Of a DNA stretch of 64,000 bases, positions 26,025 to 34,818 are shown piece after piece. The first letter of the stretch is position 1; the number at the start of each line of letters is the position of its first letter. The stretch is from Flavobacterium sp. ov086 (GTDB lineage: Bacteria > Bacteroidota > Bacteroidia > Flavobacteriales > Flavobacteriaceae). The notes below the pieces were generated by a model. It was given only the letters and a program-made list of their open reading frames with translations. It had not been told where the DNA came from and searched no databases. Location of the stretch: the NCBI RefSeq assembly GCF_900187965.1, contig NZ_FZNL01000023.1:1-64000 (forward strand), given 5' to 3'. Position numbers and translations under genes: made by a program.

Positions 26025-27368
26025 ATGAAAACAAAGAACGTTTTACTCCTCTTTTATTTTTTGCTGCTGATTCCAATAAAATCAATGGCACAATCTGTAG
26101 CGAATCAAAACACTACTCCAGATCCTGTAACAAAAACAGAACAACAGCAAGTTATTGATTCCGTTAGTTTATTACTAAACAAAAATTATGTATTTCCGGA
26201 AGTGGCAAAAAAAATGAGCGACTTAATTGCATCAAATTTGAAAAACGGCTCATACGCTTCAATTACAGATCCCACTATGTTCTCTGAAAAACTAACTGCA
26301 GATCTTTTATCTATAAGCAATGATAAACACATACGTGTTGTTTTTAATCCTGCTTTTATAAAAGAAATAAGAGAAACAAATAAAAATTCAGATCATGAAG
26401 AAATACCTTCATCTGTGCTTGACCAATGGAAATCCAGTAACTATGGTTTTAAGGAAATTAAAATACTGGACGGAAATATTGGGTATCTTGATTTGCGCAA
26501 CTTTATGGATCCTTCGGTTGGAGGTGAAACTGCCGTTGCCGCTATGAATTTTTTCGCTAATGCGAATGCTCTGATCATTGATTTAAGAAAAAACGGAGGC
26601 GGTTCACCACAAATGATTCAATTAATTACCAGTTACTTTTATGATTCAGAACCTGTTCATTTAAATAATTTCTATTTCAGACCAGACGATTCCAATACTC
26701 AAACATGGACTTTGCCTTATGTAAATGGAAAACGTATGCCGAAAATAGATCTTTATGTATTAACAAGTAGGGGCACATTCTCTGCGGCAGAAGAATTTAC
26801 CTACAATCTAAAAAACCTGCATCGTGCCACCATTATTGGTGAAGTTACCGGAGGTGGCGCAAATCCTGGTGGAGATAATATTGCAACAGACCGATTCACT
26901 GTCTGGATACCAACCGGAAGAGCAATTAACCCAATAACTAAAACAAATTGGGAAGGAACAGGTGTACAACCTGATATAGTAGTTCCAGCAGATGATGCAT
27001 TGTATACCGCACAAATAAAAGCTTTGGAAAAACTGGCTGCAAACGAAACTAAAGATCCAATTAAAAAATATTCATGGTTATTGACATCATTAAAAGCAAA
27101 ACAACATCCTTTAGTATTAGAAAAAAAGGAATATGAAAGTTATATTGGTATATTTGGTCCAAGAATTATTACCTATGAAAACGGAAATTTATACTGTCAG
27201 GTAAATTCAGTTCGTAAACTCAAAATGTTACCACTAAAAAAGGATATTTTTGACTTAGAAGACAGAATGTTACGAGTAGAATTTAAAAAAGTGAACAATA
27301 AAATCTCCGGTATCACAATAGTAAATGTAAACGGAACTACAGAAAACTTTGATAAGAATAAAAGTTAA
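26025..27368 (+). CDS. S41-family (C-terminal processing/IRBP-like) peptidase, secreted
   Basis: The 447-residue protein follows a signal peptide (MKTKNVLLLFYFLLLIPIKS, ending MAQ). The N-terminal helical part VIDSVSLLLNKNYVFPEVAKK is typical of IRBP-like S41 proteins. The catalytic domain has GNIGYLDLRNFMDP, LIIDLRKNGGGSPQM and SRGTFSAAEEF, where Ser253 is the predicted nucleophile, then GEVTGGGANPGG and GTGVQPDIVVPADDAL. There is no PDZ domain. Probable periplasmic or surface protease acting on unknown peptides. The C-terminal about 90 residues form a small beta domain as in related serine-hydrolase fusions. Cotranscription with MarR and the following hydrolase is likely. Confidence 0.92.
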   Translation: MKTKNVLLLFYFLLLIPIKSMAQSVANQNTTPDPVTKTEQQQVIDSVSLLLNKNYVFPEVAKKMSDLIASNLKNGSYASITDPTMFSEKLTADLLSISNDKHIRVVFNPAFIKEIRETNKNSDHEEIPSSVLDQWKSSNYGFKEIKILDGNIGYLDLRNFMDPSVGGETAVAAMNFFANANALIIDLRKNGGGSPQMIQLITSYFYDSEPVHLNNFYFRPDDSNTQTWTLPYVNGKRMPKIDLYVLTSRGTFSAAEEFTYNLKNLHRATIIGEVTGGGANPGGDNIATDRFTVWIPTGRAINPITKTNWEGTGVQPDIVVPADDALYTAQIKALEKLAANETKDPIKKYSWLLTSLKAKQHPLVLEKKEYESYIGIFGPRIITYENGNLYCQVNSVRKLKMLPLKKDIFDLEDRMLRVEFKKVNNKISGITIVNVNGTTENFDKNKS

Positions 27369-27430
27369 TCACTTTTTAAACTCAGAGAAGAAATATAGAT
27401 TTTAAAATAGAACCCAATTAAATTGAATAC

Positions 27431-28975
27431 ATGAAAAAAATCAACGCTTGCATTTTATTTCTTCTTGCCTTTAGCATCCAATCTTTTGCGCAAATAACCA
27501 ATCAGGAAGTCGATGAATTAGTAAATCGTACCATAAAAGCATTCGATGTTCCCGGAATTGCCGTTGCCATTGTAAAAGACGGAAAGGTAGTTCTGGCAAA
27601 AGGTTACGGTGTAAAATCAGTACTAACTCAACAAAAAGTAGATGAAAACACTCTTTTTGGAATCGCTTCAAACAGTAAAGCTTTTACAACTGCTGCTCTT
27701 GCAATGTTAGTCGACGAAGGCAAAATAAAATGGGATGATAAAGTGACAAAATATCTTCCGGATTTTAAAATGTCTGATGATTATGTAACTCGTGAATTTA
27801 CAATTCGTGATTTATTAACACACAGAAGCGGTCTTGGACTTGGTGCCGGAGATTTGATGATCTGGCCTGACGGAAGTGACTTTAAAGCGCAGGATATCAT
27901 TCATAATTTAAGATATTTAAAACCGGTTTCCAGTTTTAGAACTAAATACGATTACGATAACTTAATGTACATCATCGCCGGCGAAATTGTGCATGTTGTA
28001 ACTGGTCAAACCTGGGCAGATTTTGTTGAACAACGTATCATGAAACCTCTGGAAATGAATAATAGTGTTGCTTCGATTAAACGATTAAAAGATACTAGTA
28101 ACGTTATCACTCCACACGTTCCTATTGATGGAAAACTGAAAACTATAAAACGTTATGAAAATAATCTTTTTGATGGTGCAGCCGGAATTTATTCGAGTGT
28201 AAATGATTTGAGTAAATGGGCTATTTTGCAAATCAATAACGGGAAATACGGAGATAATAAACAACTGTTTTCCGAGAAAGAACACAACGAAATGTGGCAA
28301 TTGCAAACTATTATTCCGGCGACAACAAAACCACCGTACAACACTCATTTTTCAGGTTATGGTTTAGGATGGTTTCTTAATGATGTAAAAGGATACAAAC
28401 AAGTTTCGCATACAGGCGGTTTAGAAGGAAATGTAACGCAAACTACCTTGATTCCGGAACTAGGTTTAGGAATTATTGTTTTGACAAACCAACAATCAGG
28501 AGCAGCATTTAGCGCCATTACAAACACGATAAAAGACAGTTATTTAGGCATTAAATCTGATGACTATGTAACAGTTTACAGTAATAGAACGAAAGCCTAT
28601 GAAGAATCAGCTGATAAAGTAACCGATGAAGTTTGGGCAACTGTTGTCAAAAACAAAAAAGACAAACTGAAAGTTGATTTTTCTAAGATCACAGGAACTT
28701 ACAAAGACAATTGGTTTGGAGAAATCACCATAACAGAGAAAAAAGGAAAAGCCTATTTTGTGTCAAAACGCTCTCCGCAACTTGCTGGTGAAGTCTTTTT
28801 CTATAAAGATGGAAACTATGTAGTGAAATGGAATAATGCGTTCTTCCACGCTGATGCGCATTTACTTTTTAAATACGATGAAAGTGGAAAGGTCGCTAAT
28901 TTAAAAATGCTTCCAATTTCTGAATTAACTGATTTTAGTTATGATTTCCAGGATTTGGATTTTTCGAAAGAGTAA
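27431..28975 (+). CDS. Serine hydrolase of the class C beta-lactamase/penicillin-binding family
   Basis: The 514-residue secreted protein has a signal peptide ending SFAQ. The beta-lactamase fold is clear: SNSK with Ser80 and Lys83 as the SxxK pair, Tyr175-Asp-Asn177 as the YxN motif, RDLLTHRSGL, and SHTGG in place of KTG. A DUF3471-like C-terminal domain (DFSKITGTYKDNWFGEITI, LKMLPISELTDFSYDFQDLD) follows. Members act as D-aminopeptidases, esterases or peptidases; beta-lactam resistance is not implied. It follows the S41 peptidase by 62 bp in the MarR unit. Confidence 0.92.
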   Translation: MKKINACILFLLAFSIQSFAQITNQEVDELVNRTIKAFDVPGIAVAIVKDGKVVLAKGYGVKSVLTQQKVDENTLFGIASNSKAFTTAALAMLVDEGKIKWDDKVTKYLPDFKMSDDYVTREFTIRDLLTHRSGLGLGAGDLMIWPDGSDFKAQDIIHNLRYLKPVSSFRTKYDYDNLMYIIAGEIVHVVTGQTWADFVEQRIMKPLEMNNSVASIKRLKDTSNVITPHVPIDGKLKTIKRYENNLFDGAAGIYSSVNDLSKWAILQINNGKYGDNKQLFSEKEHNEMWQLQTIIPATTKPPYNTHFSGYGLGWFLNDVKGYKQVSHTGGLEGNVTQTTLIPELGLGIIVLTNQQSGAAFSAITNTIKDSYLGIKSDDYVTVYSNRTKAYEESADKVTDEVWATVVKNKKDKLKVDFSKITGTYKDNWFGEITITEKKGKAYFVSKRSPQLAGEVFFYKDGNYVVKWNNAFFHADAHLLFKYDESGKVANLKMLPISELTDFSYDFQDLDFSKE

Positions 28976-29212
28976 TTTTAGATTTTAGATTTTCTCTCTT
29001 TGTCAAAGTCTTCGACTTTAACAAAGATGTTAGTAAACAATAGTTTAACTATTTCTTAAAAGCGCTTTTTTTTTACGCGATTAACACATCAACAGTTAAA
29101 AAAATACACTGTCAGACTGAGCGGAGTCGAAGTCCTTTTTATCATAAAAGGATCTCGACTCCGTTTGATTTTACATATCAAAATCTACCTTCTAAAATCT
29201 AAAATCTAAATT
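28975..29212. repeat. Composite intergenic repeat with 19-bp terminal inverted repeats
   Basis: ATTTTAGATTTTAGATTTT (28975-28993) and AAAATCTAAAATCTAAATT (29194-29212) are inverted repeats (18 of 19 match). Between them are a stem-loop CTTTGT-AAAGTC-TTC-GACTTT-ACAAAG (28998-29026) and a second hairpin, CGGAGTCGA (29122-29130) pairing with TCGACTCCG (29155-29163) and extended by TCCTTTTT/AAAAGGA. The GAGCGGAGTCGAAGTC word is a widespread bacterial intergenic repeat. The elements may also end transcription of the hydrolase gene. Confidence 0.65.
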
Positions 29213-29234
29213 CAGAAATCAACAATCCAAAACC

Positions 29235-29265
29235 TTGCGTATGTTCAAACTTATTCCTATTTTTA
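29235..29265 (+). promoter_or_regulatory. Candidate promoter of rel
   Basis: TTG at 29235-29237 and TATTTTTA at 29258-29265 are separated by 20 bp, close to the Bacteroidota pattern TTG-N17-23-TAnnTTTG with one mismatch. ATG of rel is at 29285. Confidence 0.5.
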
Positions 29266-29284
29266 GTACTTGAACCATGCCGTT

Positions 29285-31507
29285 ATGATAGAAATAGATA
29301 TTGAAAAAGAAAACAAAGCAATTGCGCAAGAGTACAAAGAATTACTTCGAATTAGTTATCAGACTTTAAGTCCAACCGACAAAAAACTTATCCGTAAAGC
29401 ATTTGATGTTGCTGTTGATGCACACAAAGAACAAAGACGTAAATCTGGCGAAGCATATATCTTTCATCCTATTGCAGTTGCAAAAATTGTTGCCTCAGAA
29501 ATTGGTTTGGGAGCGACCTCTATCGCTGCGGCCTTATTGCACGATGTAGTTGAAGATACTCCAATGACGGTCGAAGATATTGAGCGTTTATTCAACCCAA
29601 AAGTAGCACAATTGGTTGAAGGTTTAACTAAGATATCATTAGTTCAAAAAGATTTAAATGCTTCAATGCAAGCAGAAAATTTCAGAAAAATGATTCTGAC
29701 ACTGAACGATGACGTTCGTGTAATTTTGATCAAACTGGCAGATCGTCTCCACAATATGCAAACCATGGATTCGATGGCGGAATACAAACAAACCAAAATC
29801 GCCTCAGAAACGCTTTATATCTATGCCCCACTCGCCCATCGTTTAGGACTTTACAACATTAAAACGAAGCTTGAAGATTTAGGCTTAAAATATACCGAAC
29901 CAGCAGTTTACAATGACATTGTAAGTAAAATCCGGGAAACAAAAGAAGAACAGGATGCTTACATCAAAGACATTTCGGATGTTTTAAAGAAGTCTTTGGA
30001 TTTAGAAAATATTGATTACATCATAAAAGGGCGTCCGAAATCAATTTATTCGATTCGCCGAAAAATGCGTGCTCAAAATGTGAGTTTTGATGAAGTTTAC
30101 GACAAATTTGCACTTAGAATTGTCTACAAATCAGATCCGCATGATGAGAAATTCGTTGCCTGGAAAATTTATTCTATTGTAACAGATCATTACAGACCGA
30201 GTCCGAGTCGTTTGCGTGACTGGATTTCATCTCCAAAATCAACCGGTTACGAAGCTTTGCACATTACCGTTATGGGACCAAAAGGCCGTTGGGTCGAAGT
30301 TCAGGTTCGAAGCGAGCGTATGGATGAAATTGCCGAAAAAGGTTATGCAGCACATTACAAATACAAAAACGGTGCAACTGAAGAAAGCGGTCTGGACGTT
30401 TGGTTGAATTTACTTCGTGAAGCTCTGGAAAATCAGGAAACCAATGCGGTTGATTTTGTCGAAGATTTCAAAATGAATTTGTATTCGAAAGAAATCTTTG
30501 TCTTTACTCCAAAAGGAGAAATTAAATCACTTCCAAAAGGGGCTACTTCACTTGATTTTGCCTTTAGTATTCACTCAGAAATTGGAATAAAAACCAGAGG
30601 AACCCGAGTAAATGGACGTTTGGTTCCATTAAATCACGAATTAAAAAGTGGTGATCAGGTCGAAGTTATAACTTCTGCAAATCAAAAACCAACGGTAAAC
30701 TGGTTGGAATATGTAACTACTTCAAGAGCCAAAAATAAAATCAAAAACGTTCTTAACGAGAACACCAAAAAAATTGCCGAGGAAGGAAAAGAATTACTTA
30801 CCAGAAAACTTAAACACCTTAAAATAACTATCAATGAGCAAGTTATCAATGAATTGGTTAACTTTTTCAAACTTAAAACAAGTTTAGATTTATTTTATAG
30901 AGTTGGTATCGGTGCAATCGAAAATCAGCAATTAAAAGATTACGCAGCTCAAAAAGGTAATACGTTTATCAATTTCTTTAAAAATAAAATTAAACGAAAT
31001 AAAGACAATACCGCTGCCGATGATATTCATAAACCTGTTATTAGCAGTAATTATGATATGTTGGTTTTTGGAACTGAACATGACAAACTCGATTACAAAC
31101 TTTCGCAATGTTGTAACCCAATTCCGGGAGACGATGTTTTTGGATTTGTAACTATAAACGAAGGAATCAAAGTACATAAAAAAGATTGTCCTAATGCGAT
31201 TGGAATGCAGTCGAATTATGCGTACCGAATTATGAGTGCTAAATGGATTGACTCTTCGCAAGAAGAATTCAAAGCTATTATCAACATTACCGGAATGGAT
31301 GTTTTAGGGCTTACAAACCAATTGACAAGGGTAATTTCGAACAATATGAGTGTGAATATTCAAAGTATTTCTTTGAGTACTGATGCCGGAATTTTCCATG
31401 GACAAATTGCTGTTATTGTAAAAAATAATACGATCTTGAAGAAAATGATCAATGCCATCAAAAAAATCGACGGTGTTGACAAAGTTACTCGTGAATACAG
31501 GACTTAA
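29285..31507 (+). CDS. rel: Bifunctional (p)ppGpp synthetase/hydrolase
   Basis: The 740-residue Rel/SpoT protein starts at ATG 29285; a TTG five codons upstream is less likely. HD hydrolase domain: YIFHPIAVAKIVA and AALLHDVVEDTPMT, with the HD pair intact. Synthetase domain: GRPKSIYSIRRKM, FDEVYDKFALRIV and STGYEALHITVMGPKGRWVE. TGS domain: IFVFTPKGEIKSLPKGATSL. Zinc-finger-like CCNPIPGDDV region and a C-terminal ACT domain with INITGMDVLGLTNQLTRVIS. Both catalytic halves look complete, so the enzyme should make and destroy the stringent-response alarmone. It is the only long Rel protein in the window. Confidence 0.95.
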   Translation: MIEIDIEKENKAIAQEYKELLRISYQTLSPTDKKLIRKAFDVAVDAHKEQRRKSGEAYIFHPIAVAKIVASEIGLGATSIAAALLHDVVEDTPMTVEDIERLFNPKVAQLVEGLTKISLVQKDLNASMQAENFRKMILTLNDDVRVILIKLADRLHNMQTMDSMAEYKQTKIASETLYIYAPLAHRLGLYNIKTKLEDLGLKYTEPAVYNDIVSKIRETKEEQDAYIKDISDVLKKSLDLENIDYIIKGRPKSIYSIRRKMRAQNVSFDEVYDKFALRIVYKSDPHDEKFVAWKIYSIVTDHYRPSPSRLRDWISSPKSTGYEALHITVMGPKGRWVEVQVRSERMDEIAEKGYAAHYKYKNGATEESGLDVWLNLLREALENQETNAVDFVEDFKMNLYSKEIFVFTPKGEIKSLPKGATSLDFAFSIHSEIGIKTRGTRVNGRLVPLNHELKSGDQVEVITSANQKPTVNWLEYVTTSRAKNKIKNVLNENTKKIAEEGKELLTRKLKHLKITINEQVINELVNFFKLKTSLDLFYRVGIGAIENQQLKDYAAQKGNTFINFFKNKIKRNKDNTAADDIHKPVISSNYDMLVFGTEHDKLDYKLSQCCNPIPGDDVFGFVTINEGIKVHKKDCPNAIGMQSNYAYRIMSAKWIDSSQEEFKAIINITGMDVLGLTNQLTRVISNNMSVNIQSISLSTDAGIFHGQIAVIVKNNTILKKMINAIKKIDGVDKVTREYRT

Positions 31508-31545
31508 CTTCTTTTAAAATAATTCAAACGTAAATATTTTTAATA

Positions 31546-32088
31546 ATGAAAAATGATTCTTTGGAAATACCTCAAATACATTTTGATGAAAACGGCGAAC
31601 TTTTGATTGTTGCCTCTGAATCTTCTTCAAAAGATGATTTTGATTTTTTTCAAGGGAAATCGGTTATTCGAAATAAGAAATTAAAACAACGATTTGCAAA
31701 TTGTACAGAATGGATCGAATTTCCTTCGACTCAGGAAATGTACAAGATTTTGAACGGAATTGGAAATATCGATAATTTTCTGGCCACTTTTGACGGTGAA
31801 CCTTTCGAAGGAATGACCGTTAGATTATTTAATCCTGTAACAAAATTGTGGAGCATTTATTGGGCAGATTCAAATACAGGAACTTTAGACAAACCTGTAA
31901 TTGGCTCTTTTGAAAACAAAGTTGGCCATTTTTTCTCTAAAGATATTTTTGAAGAAAAAAATGTATTGCAAGTATTTCGTTGGGATGCCAGAAATGAAAA
32001 TAATCCAGTTTGGAGCCAGGCAATGTCAGACGACAAAGGAAAAACCTGGGAATGGAATTGGTACATGTATATGTCTAAAACTAGTTAA
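31546..32088 (+). CDS. Hypothetical protein, calycin/DUF1579-like
   Basis: The 180-residue cytosolic protein has FDFFQGKSVIRNKKLKQRFA, WIEFPSTQEMYKILNGIGNI and TVRLFNPVTKLWSIYWADSN. This pattern (a brief FxxGxW-like opening, then a series of beta strands ending KTWEWNWYM) resembles small lipocalin-like barrels annotated as DUF1579-related. A ligand is not known. It follows rel by 38 bp and may be read from the same transcript. Confidence 0.65.
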   Translation: MKNDSLEIPQIHFDENGELLIVASESSSKDDFDFFQGKSVIRNKKLKQRFANCTEWIEFPSTQEMYKILNGIGNIDNFLATFDGEPFEGMTVRLFNPVTKLWSIYWADSNTGTLDKPVIGSFENKVGHFFSKDIFEEKNVLQVFRWDARNENNPVWSQAMSDDKGKTWEWNWYMYMSKTS

Positions 32089-32258
32089 AAATTTGTTAGT
32101 TTTATCATAAATAAAAATAATTATGTTAATTAAGTTCATTCGGGTTCTTTAAATTTTGTCACCGCAAAAGCCTTAAATTGGTACATTATTGCTGATCAAA
32201 TCTAAACAGGAACGTTAAACTTTAAACCCGAAACTTTTATTCATTAAAAATAAAAAAT

Positions 32259-32266
32259 TATCTTTG
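32259..32266 (+). promoter_or_regulatory. -7 element of the Fur-family gene
   Basis: TATCTTTG matches TAnnTTTG. It ends only 6 bp before the ATG at 32273, so the transcript would be leaderless or nearly so. No good -33 TTG is seen at the usual distance. Confidence 0.6.
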
Positions 32267-32272
32267 CCGGAT

Positions 32273-32731
32273 ATGACACTCATTTCAACTGACAACACTA
32301 AAAATCAAGAAATTGTAAAAAACGTTTTTACAATGTATCTTGAGCAAAAAGGGCATCGCAAAACTCCTGAGCGTTATGCTATACTTCAGGAAATTTACGA
32401 TAGCGAAGAGCATTTTGACATAGAAAACTTATATATCAAAATGAAAAACAAAAACTATCGTGTGAGTAGAGCTACATTATACAACACGATCGAGTTATTG
32501 TTAGACTGCGCTTTGGTTAGAAAACATCAATTTGGACAAAATCAGGCTTACTACGAAAAATCGTATTTCGACAAACAGCACGATCACATTATCATGACTG
32601 ACTCTGGCGAAGTAATTGAATTTTGCGATCCAAGAATTCAGACCATCAAAAAAACAATCGAAGAAATATTTGATATCGAAATTACGAATCATTCACTTTA
32701 TTTCTACGGAAACAAAAAGCAAAAACAATAA
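32273..32731 (+). CDS. Fur-family metal-responsive regulator
   Basis: Start ATG 32273 (MTLISTDNTK); an in-frame TTG at 32264 belongs to the -7 element. The 152-residue product has the winged-helix of the Fur family (KGHRKTPERYAILQEIYDSE, YRVSRATLYNTIELLLDCAL) and the dimerisation/metal domain with YEKSYFDKQHDHIIMTDSGE, EFCDPRIQTIKKTIEEIF and NHSLYFYG. The HDH motif and downstream Cys/Glu/His are present, while the paired CxxC structural-zinc motifs are absent. It could be Fur, Zur or PerR-like; the metal cannot be assigned. purA follows after 95 bp. Confidence 0.9.
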   Translation: MTLISTDNTKNQEIVKNVFTMYLEQKGHRKTPERYAILQEIYDSEEHFDIENLYIKMKNKNYRVSRATLYNTIELLLDCALVRKHQFGQNQAYYEKSYFDKQHDHIIMTDSGEVIEFCDPRIQTIKKTIEEIFDIEITNHSLYFYGNKKQKQ

Positions 32732-32790
32732 TCCGGAAAGGGAATTATTTAGAAAATAAAAAAAAGAAAATTAACTACATTAATCAGTAG

Positions 32791-32806
32791 GGCAATTGAG
32801 ATTGCC
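32791..32806 (+). promoter_or_regulatory. Small hairpin in the purA leader
   Basis: GGCAAT-TGAG-ATTGCC forms a 6-bp stem with a 4-nt loop 20 bp upstream of the purA start. A regulatory role is only a possibility. Confidence 0.3.
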
Positions 32807-32826
32807 TCAACGCAAATTAAAACAGA

Positions 32827-34098
32827 ATGACCGTAGATTTATTACTAGGATTACAATGGGGAGATGAAGGTAAAGGGAAAATTGTTGACGTTCTTACCTC
32901 TAATTATGATATTATTGCACGTTTTCAAGGAGGACCAAATGCAGGACATACATTAGAATTTGACGGAATCAAACATGTGCTTAGAACCATTCCTTCTGGA
33001 ATTTTTCATAAAAAATCAATAAACATCATTGGTAATGGTGTTGTAATAGATCCGGTAGTTTTTCAAAAAGAAATTGAAGGTTTAGAGAAATTTAACCTTG
33101 ATATCAAAAGTAAATTGATCATTTCAAGAAAAGCACATTTAATTTTACCAACGCACCGTTTATTAGATGCAGCTTCTGAGGCATCAAAAGGAAAAGCGAA
33201 AATTGGTTCTACTCTTAAAGGAATTGGTCCAACTTATATGGACAAAACTGGTAGAAACGGTTTACGTGTTGGAGATATTGAATTAGAAGACTTTAAAGAA
33301 CGCTACAGAGCGTTAGCTGACAAGCATGAAGCAATGATTGCTTTTTATGATGTAGCGATTCAATACAACTTAGCTGAACTTGAAAAAGAGTTCTTTGAAG
33401 CTATTGAAGAATTAAAAAAATTAGATTTTATTGACAGTGAAGAATATATCTATCAAGCTCAAAAAGCGGGTAAATCTATTTTATGCGAAGGAGCTCAGGG
33501 ATCTTTATTAGATGTTGATTTTGGAACTTATCCTTTCGTAACTTCATCAAATACTACTGCTGCCGGAGCTTGTACTGGTTTAGGAATTGCTCCTAACAAA
33601 ATCAAAGAAGTTTACGGAATTTTTAAAGCTTATGTAACTCGTGTTGGTAGTGGACCATTCCCTACTGAACTTTTTGACGAAGTTGGTGCAACTATGGCAA
33701 GAGTTGGAAACGAATTTGGATCTGTTACAGGAAGACAAAGACGTTGTGGATGGTTAGACCTAGTAGCTTTAAAATATGCTGTTCAGGTAAACGGTGTTAC
33801 ACAATTAATGATGATGAAAGGCGACGTTCTTTCAGGATTTGAAACTTTGAAAGTTTGTACTGAATATAACTATAAAGGTCAAAACATTTCTCACTTTCCT
33901 TATAACATCGAGCCAGAAAATGTAACTCCAGTTTATAAAGAATTTAAAGGATGGCATGCTGATCTAACTGGATTGACCACATATGATCAATTACCAATCG
34001 AGCTAAAAGAATATATTGAGTTTATTGAGACAGAAGTTGGAGTGCCAATTAAGATTGTATCTGTTGGACCAGACAGAAAGCAAACAATAACAAAATAA
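32827..34098 (+). CDS. purA: Adenylosuccinate synthetase
   Basis: The 423-residue enzyme converts IMP and aspartate with GTP to adenylosuccinate, the first step of AMP synthesis. Signature GLQWGDEGKGKIVD at the N-terminus holds the catalytic Asp. FQGGPNAGHTLEFDGIKHV contains the second signature with catalytic His, and SSNTTAAGACTGLGIAP, VGSGPFPTEL and GRQRRCGWLDLVALKYA are further conserved blocks. Length and motifs are standard. A strong terminator follows at 34108. guaB, the other branch from IMP, is about 7.6 kb away in the same window. Confidence 0.98.
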   Translation: MTVDLLLGLQWGDEGKGKIVDVLTSNYDIIARFQGGPNAGHTLEFDGIKHVLRTIPSGIFHKKSINIIGNGVVIDPVVFQKEIEGLEKFNLDIKSKLIISRKAHLILPTHRLLDAASEASKGKAKIGSTLKGIGPTYMDKTGRNGLRVGDIELEDFKERYRALADKHEAMIAFYDVAIQYNLAELEKEFFEAIEELKKLDFIDSEEYIYQAQKAGKSILCEGAQGSLLDVDFGTYPFVTSSNTTAAGACTGLGIAPNKIKEVYGIFKAYVTRVGSGPFPTELFDEVGATMARVGNEFGSVTGRQRRCGWLDLVALKYAVQVNGVTQLMMMKGDVLSGFETLKVCTEYNYKGQNISHFPYNIEPENVTPVYKEFKGWHADLTGLTTYDQLPIELKEYIEFIETEVGVPIKIVSVGPDRKQTITK

Positions 34099-34107
34099 TA
34101 AACACTA

Positions 34108-34137
34108 AACGCTCTGATAACCAGGGCGTTTTTTTTA
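34108..34137 (+). terminator. Intrinsic terminator of purA
   Basis: AACGCTCTG pairs with CAGGGCGTT (one G-T wobble) across a 5-nt loop, followed by a run of eight or more T. Confidence 0.85.
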
Positions 34138-34155
34138 TACAAAATATTTCAAATT

Positions 34156-34737
34156 ATGAAAAATCCAGAAATCAAAGTTACCGAAACTAAGTTACTATCA
34201 GACAATTGGTATATACTCAACAAAGTAACTTTTGATTACCAAAAGAAGGATGGTAAAGTAGAATCTCATATTCGCGAAGTTTATGATCGTGGGAATGGAG
34301 CTGCTATTTTACTATATAATTCATCTAAAAAAACAGTTATTCTAACGAGACAATTTCGTTTACCAACTTATCTTAACGGAAACAAAACCGGAATGATGAT
34401 CGAAGTTTGCGCTGGACTTCTTGATCAGGATAATCCTGAAAAAGCAATCATTCGCGAAACCGAAGAAGAAACAGGTTATCGTTTAAGCAAAGTTCAGAAA
34501 GTTATAGAAACCTATATGTCTCCGGGATCTGTAACTGAAATTTTGTATCTGTTTGTTGGAGCGTATGACGAAACCATGAAAGTAAATGATGGCGGCGGAT
34601 TAGATGCTGAGCAGGAAAATATTGAGGTTCTGGAATATACTTTTGATGAAGCGTATGCCATGATCGAATCTGGTGAAATTACAGATGCCAAAACTATTAT
34701 GTTGTTGCAACATGCAAAGATAAAAGGACTTATATAA
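34156..34737 (+). CDS. nudK: Nudix hydrolase, GDP-mannose pyrophosphatase-like
   Basis: The 193-residue protein has the Nudix box GLLDQDNPEKAIIRETEEET (G-x5-E-x7-REUxEExGU). The surrounding sequence WYILNKVTFDYQKKDGKVES, REVYDRGNGAAILLYN, MSPGSVTEILYLFVG and GGGLDAEQENIEVLE fits NudK/ADP-sugar pyrophosphatase members. NudK cleaves GDP-mannose and related NDP-sugars to sugar phosphate and NMP. Length is as expected. The subfamily call is by eye; ADP-ribose hydrolase is the main alternative. Confidence 0.88.
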   Translation: MKNPEIKVTETKLLSDNWYILNKVTFDYQKKDGKVESHIREVYDRGNGAAILLYNSSKKTVILTRQFRLPTYLNGNKTGMMIEVCAGLLDQDNPEKAIIRETEEETGYRLSKVQKVIETYMSPGSVTEILYLFVGAYDETMKVNDGGGLDAEQENIEVLEYTFDEAYAMIESGEITDAKTIMLLQHAKIKGLI

Positions 34738-34755
34738 TTCTTTTTTAGTACTTTA

Positions 34756-34799
34756 GATTACTAATAACGTCCTGATTCTTAAATCAGGACGAAGTAATC
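34756..34799. other. Two-tier perfect hairpin between nudK and the amidohydrolase gene
   Basis: Inner stem CGTCCTGATT (34768-34777) with AATCAGGACG (34782-34791), loop CTTA. Outer stem GATTACT (34756-34762) with AGTAATC (34793-34799). All pairs are perfect. A T-run lies before, not after, so a classic plus-strand terminator is not obvious. Confidence 0.6.
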
Positions 34800-34818
34800 A
34801 CAATTAAAACAGGCCAAA

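Noticed and set aside
27431..28975. Reading the serine hydrolase as an antibiotic-resistance beta-lactamase
   Set aside because: It belongs to the broad class C-like hydrolase family with HTGG and a DUF3471-like tail; resistance cannot be claimed from the fold.
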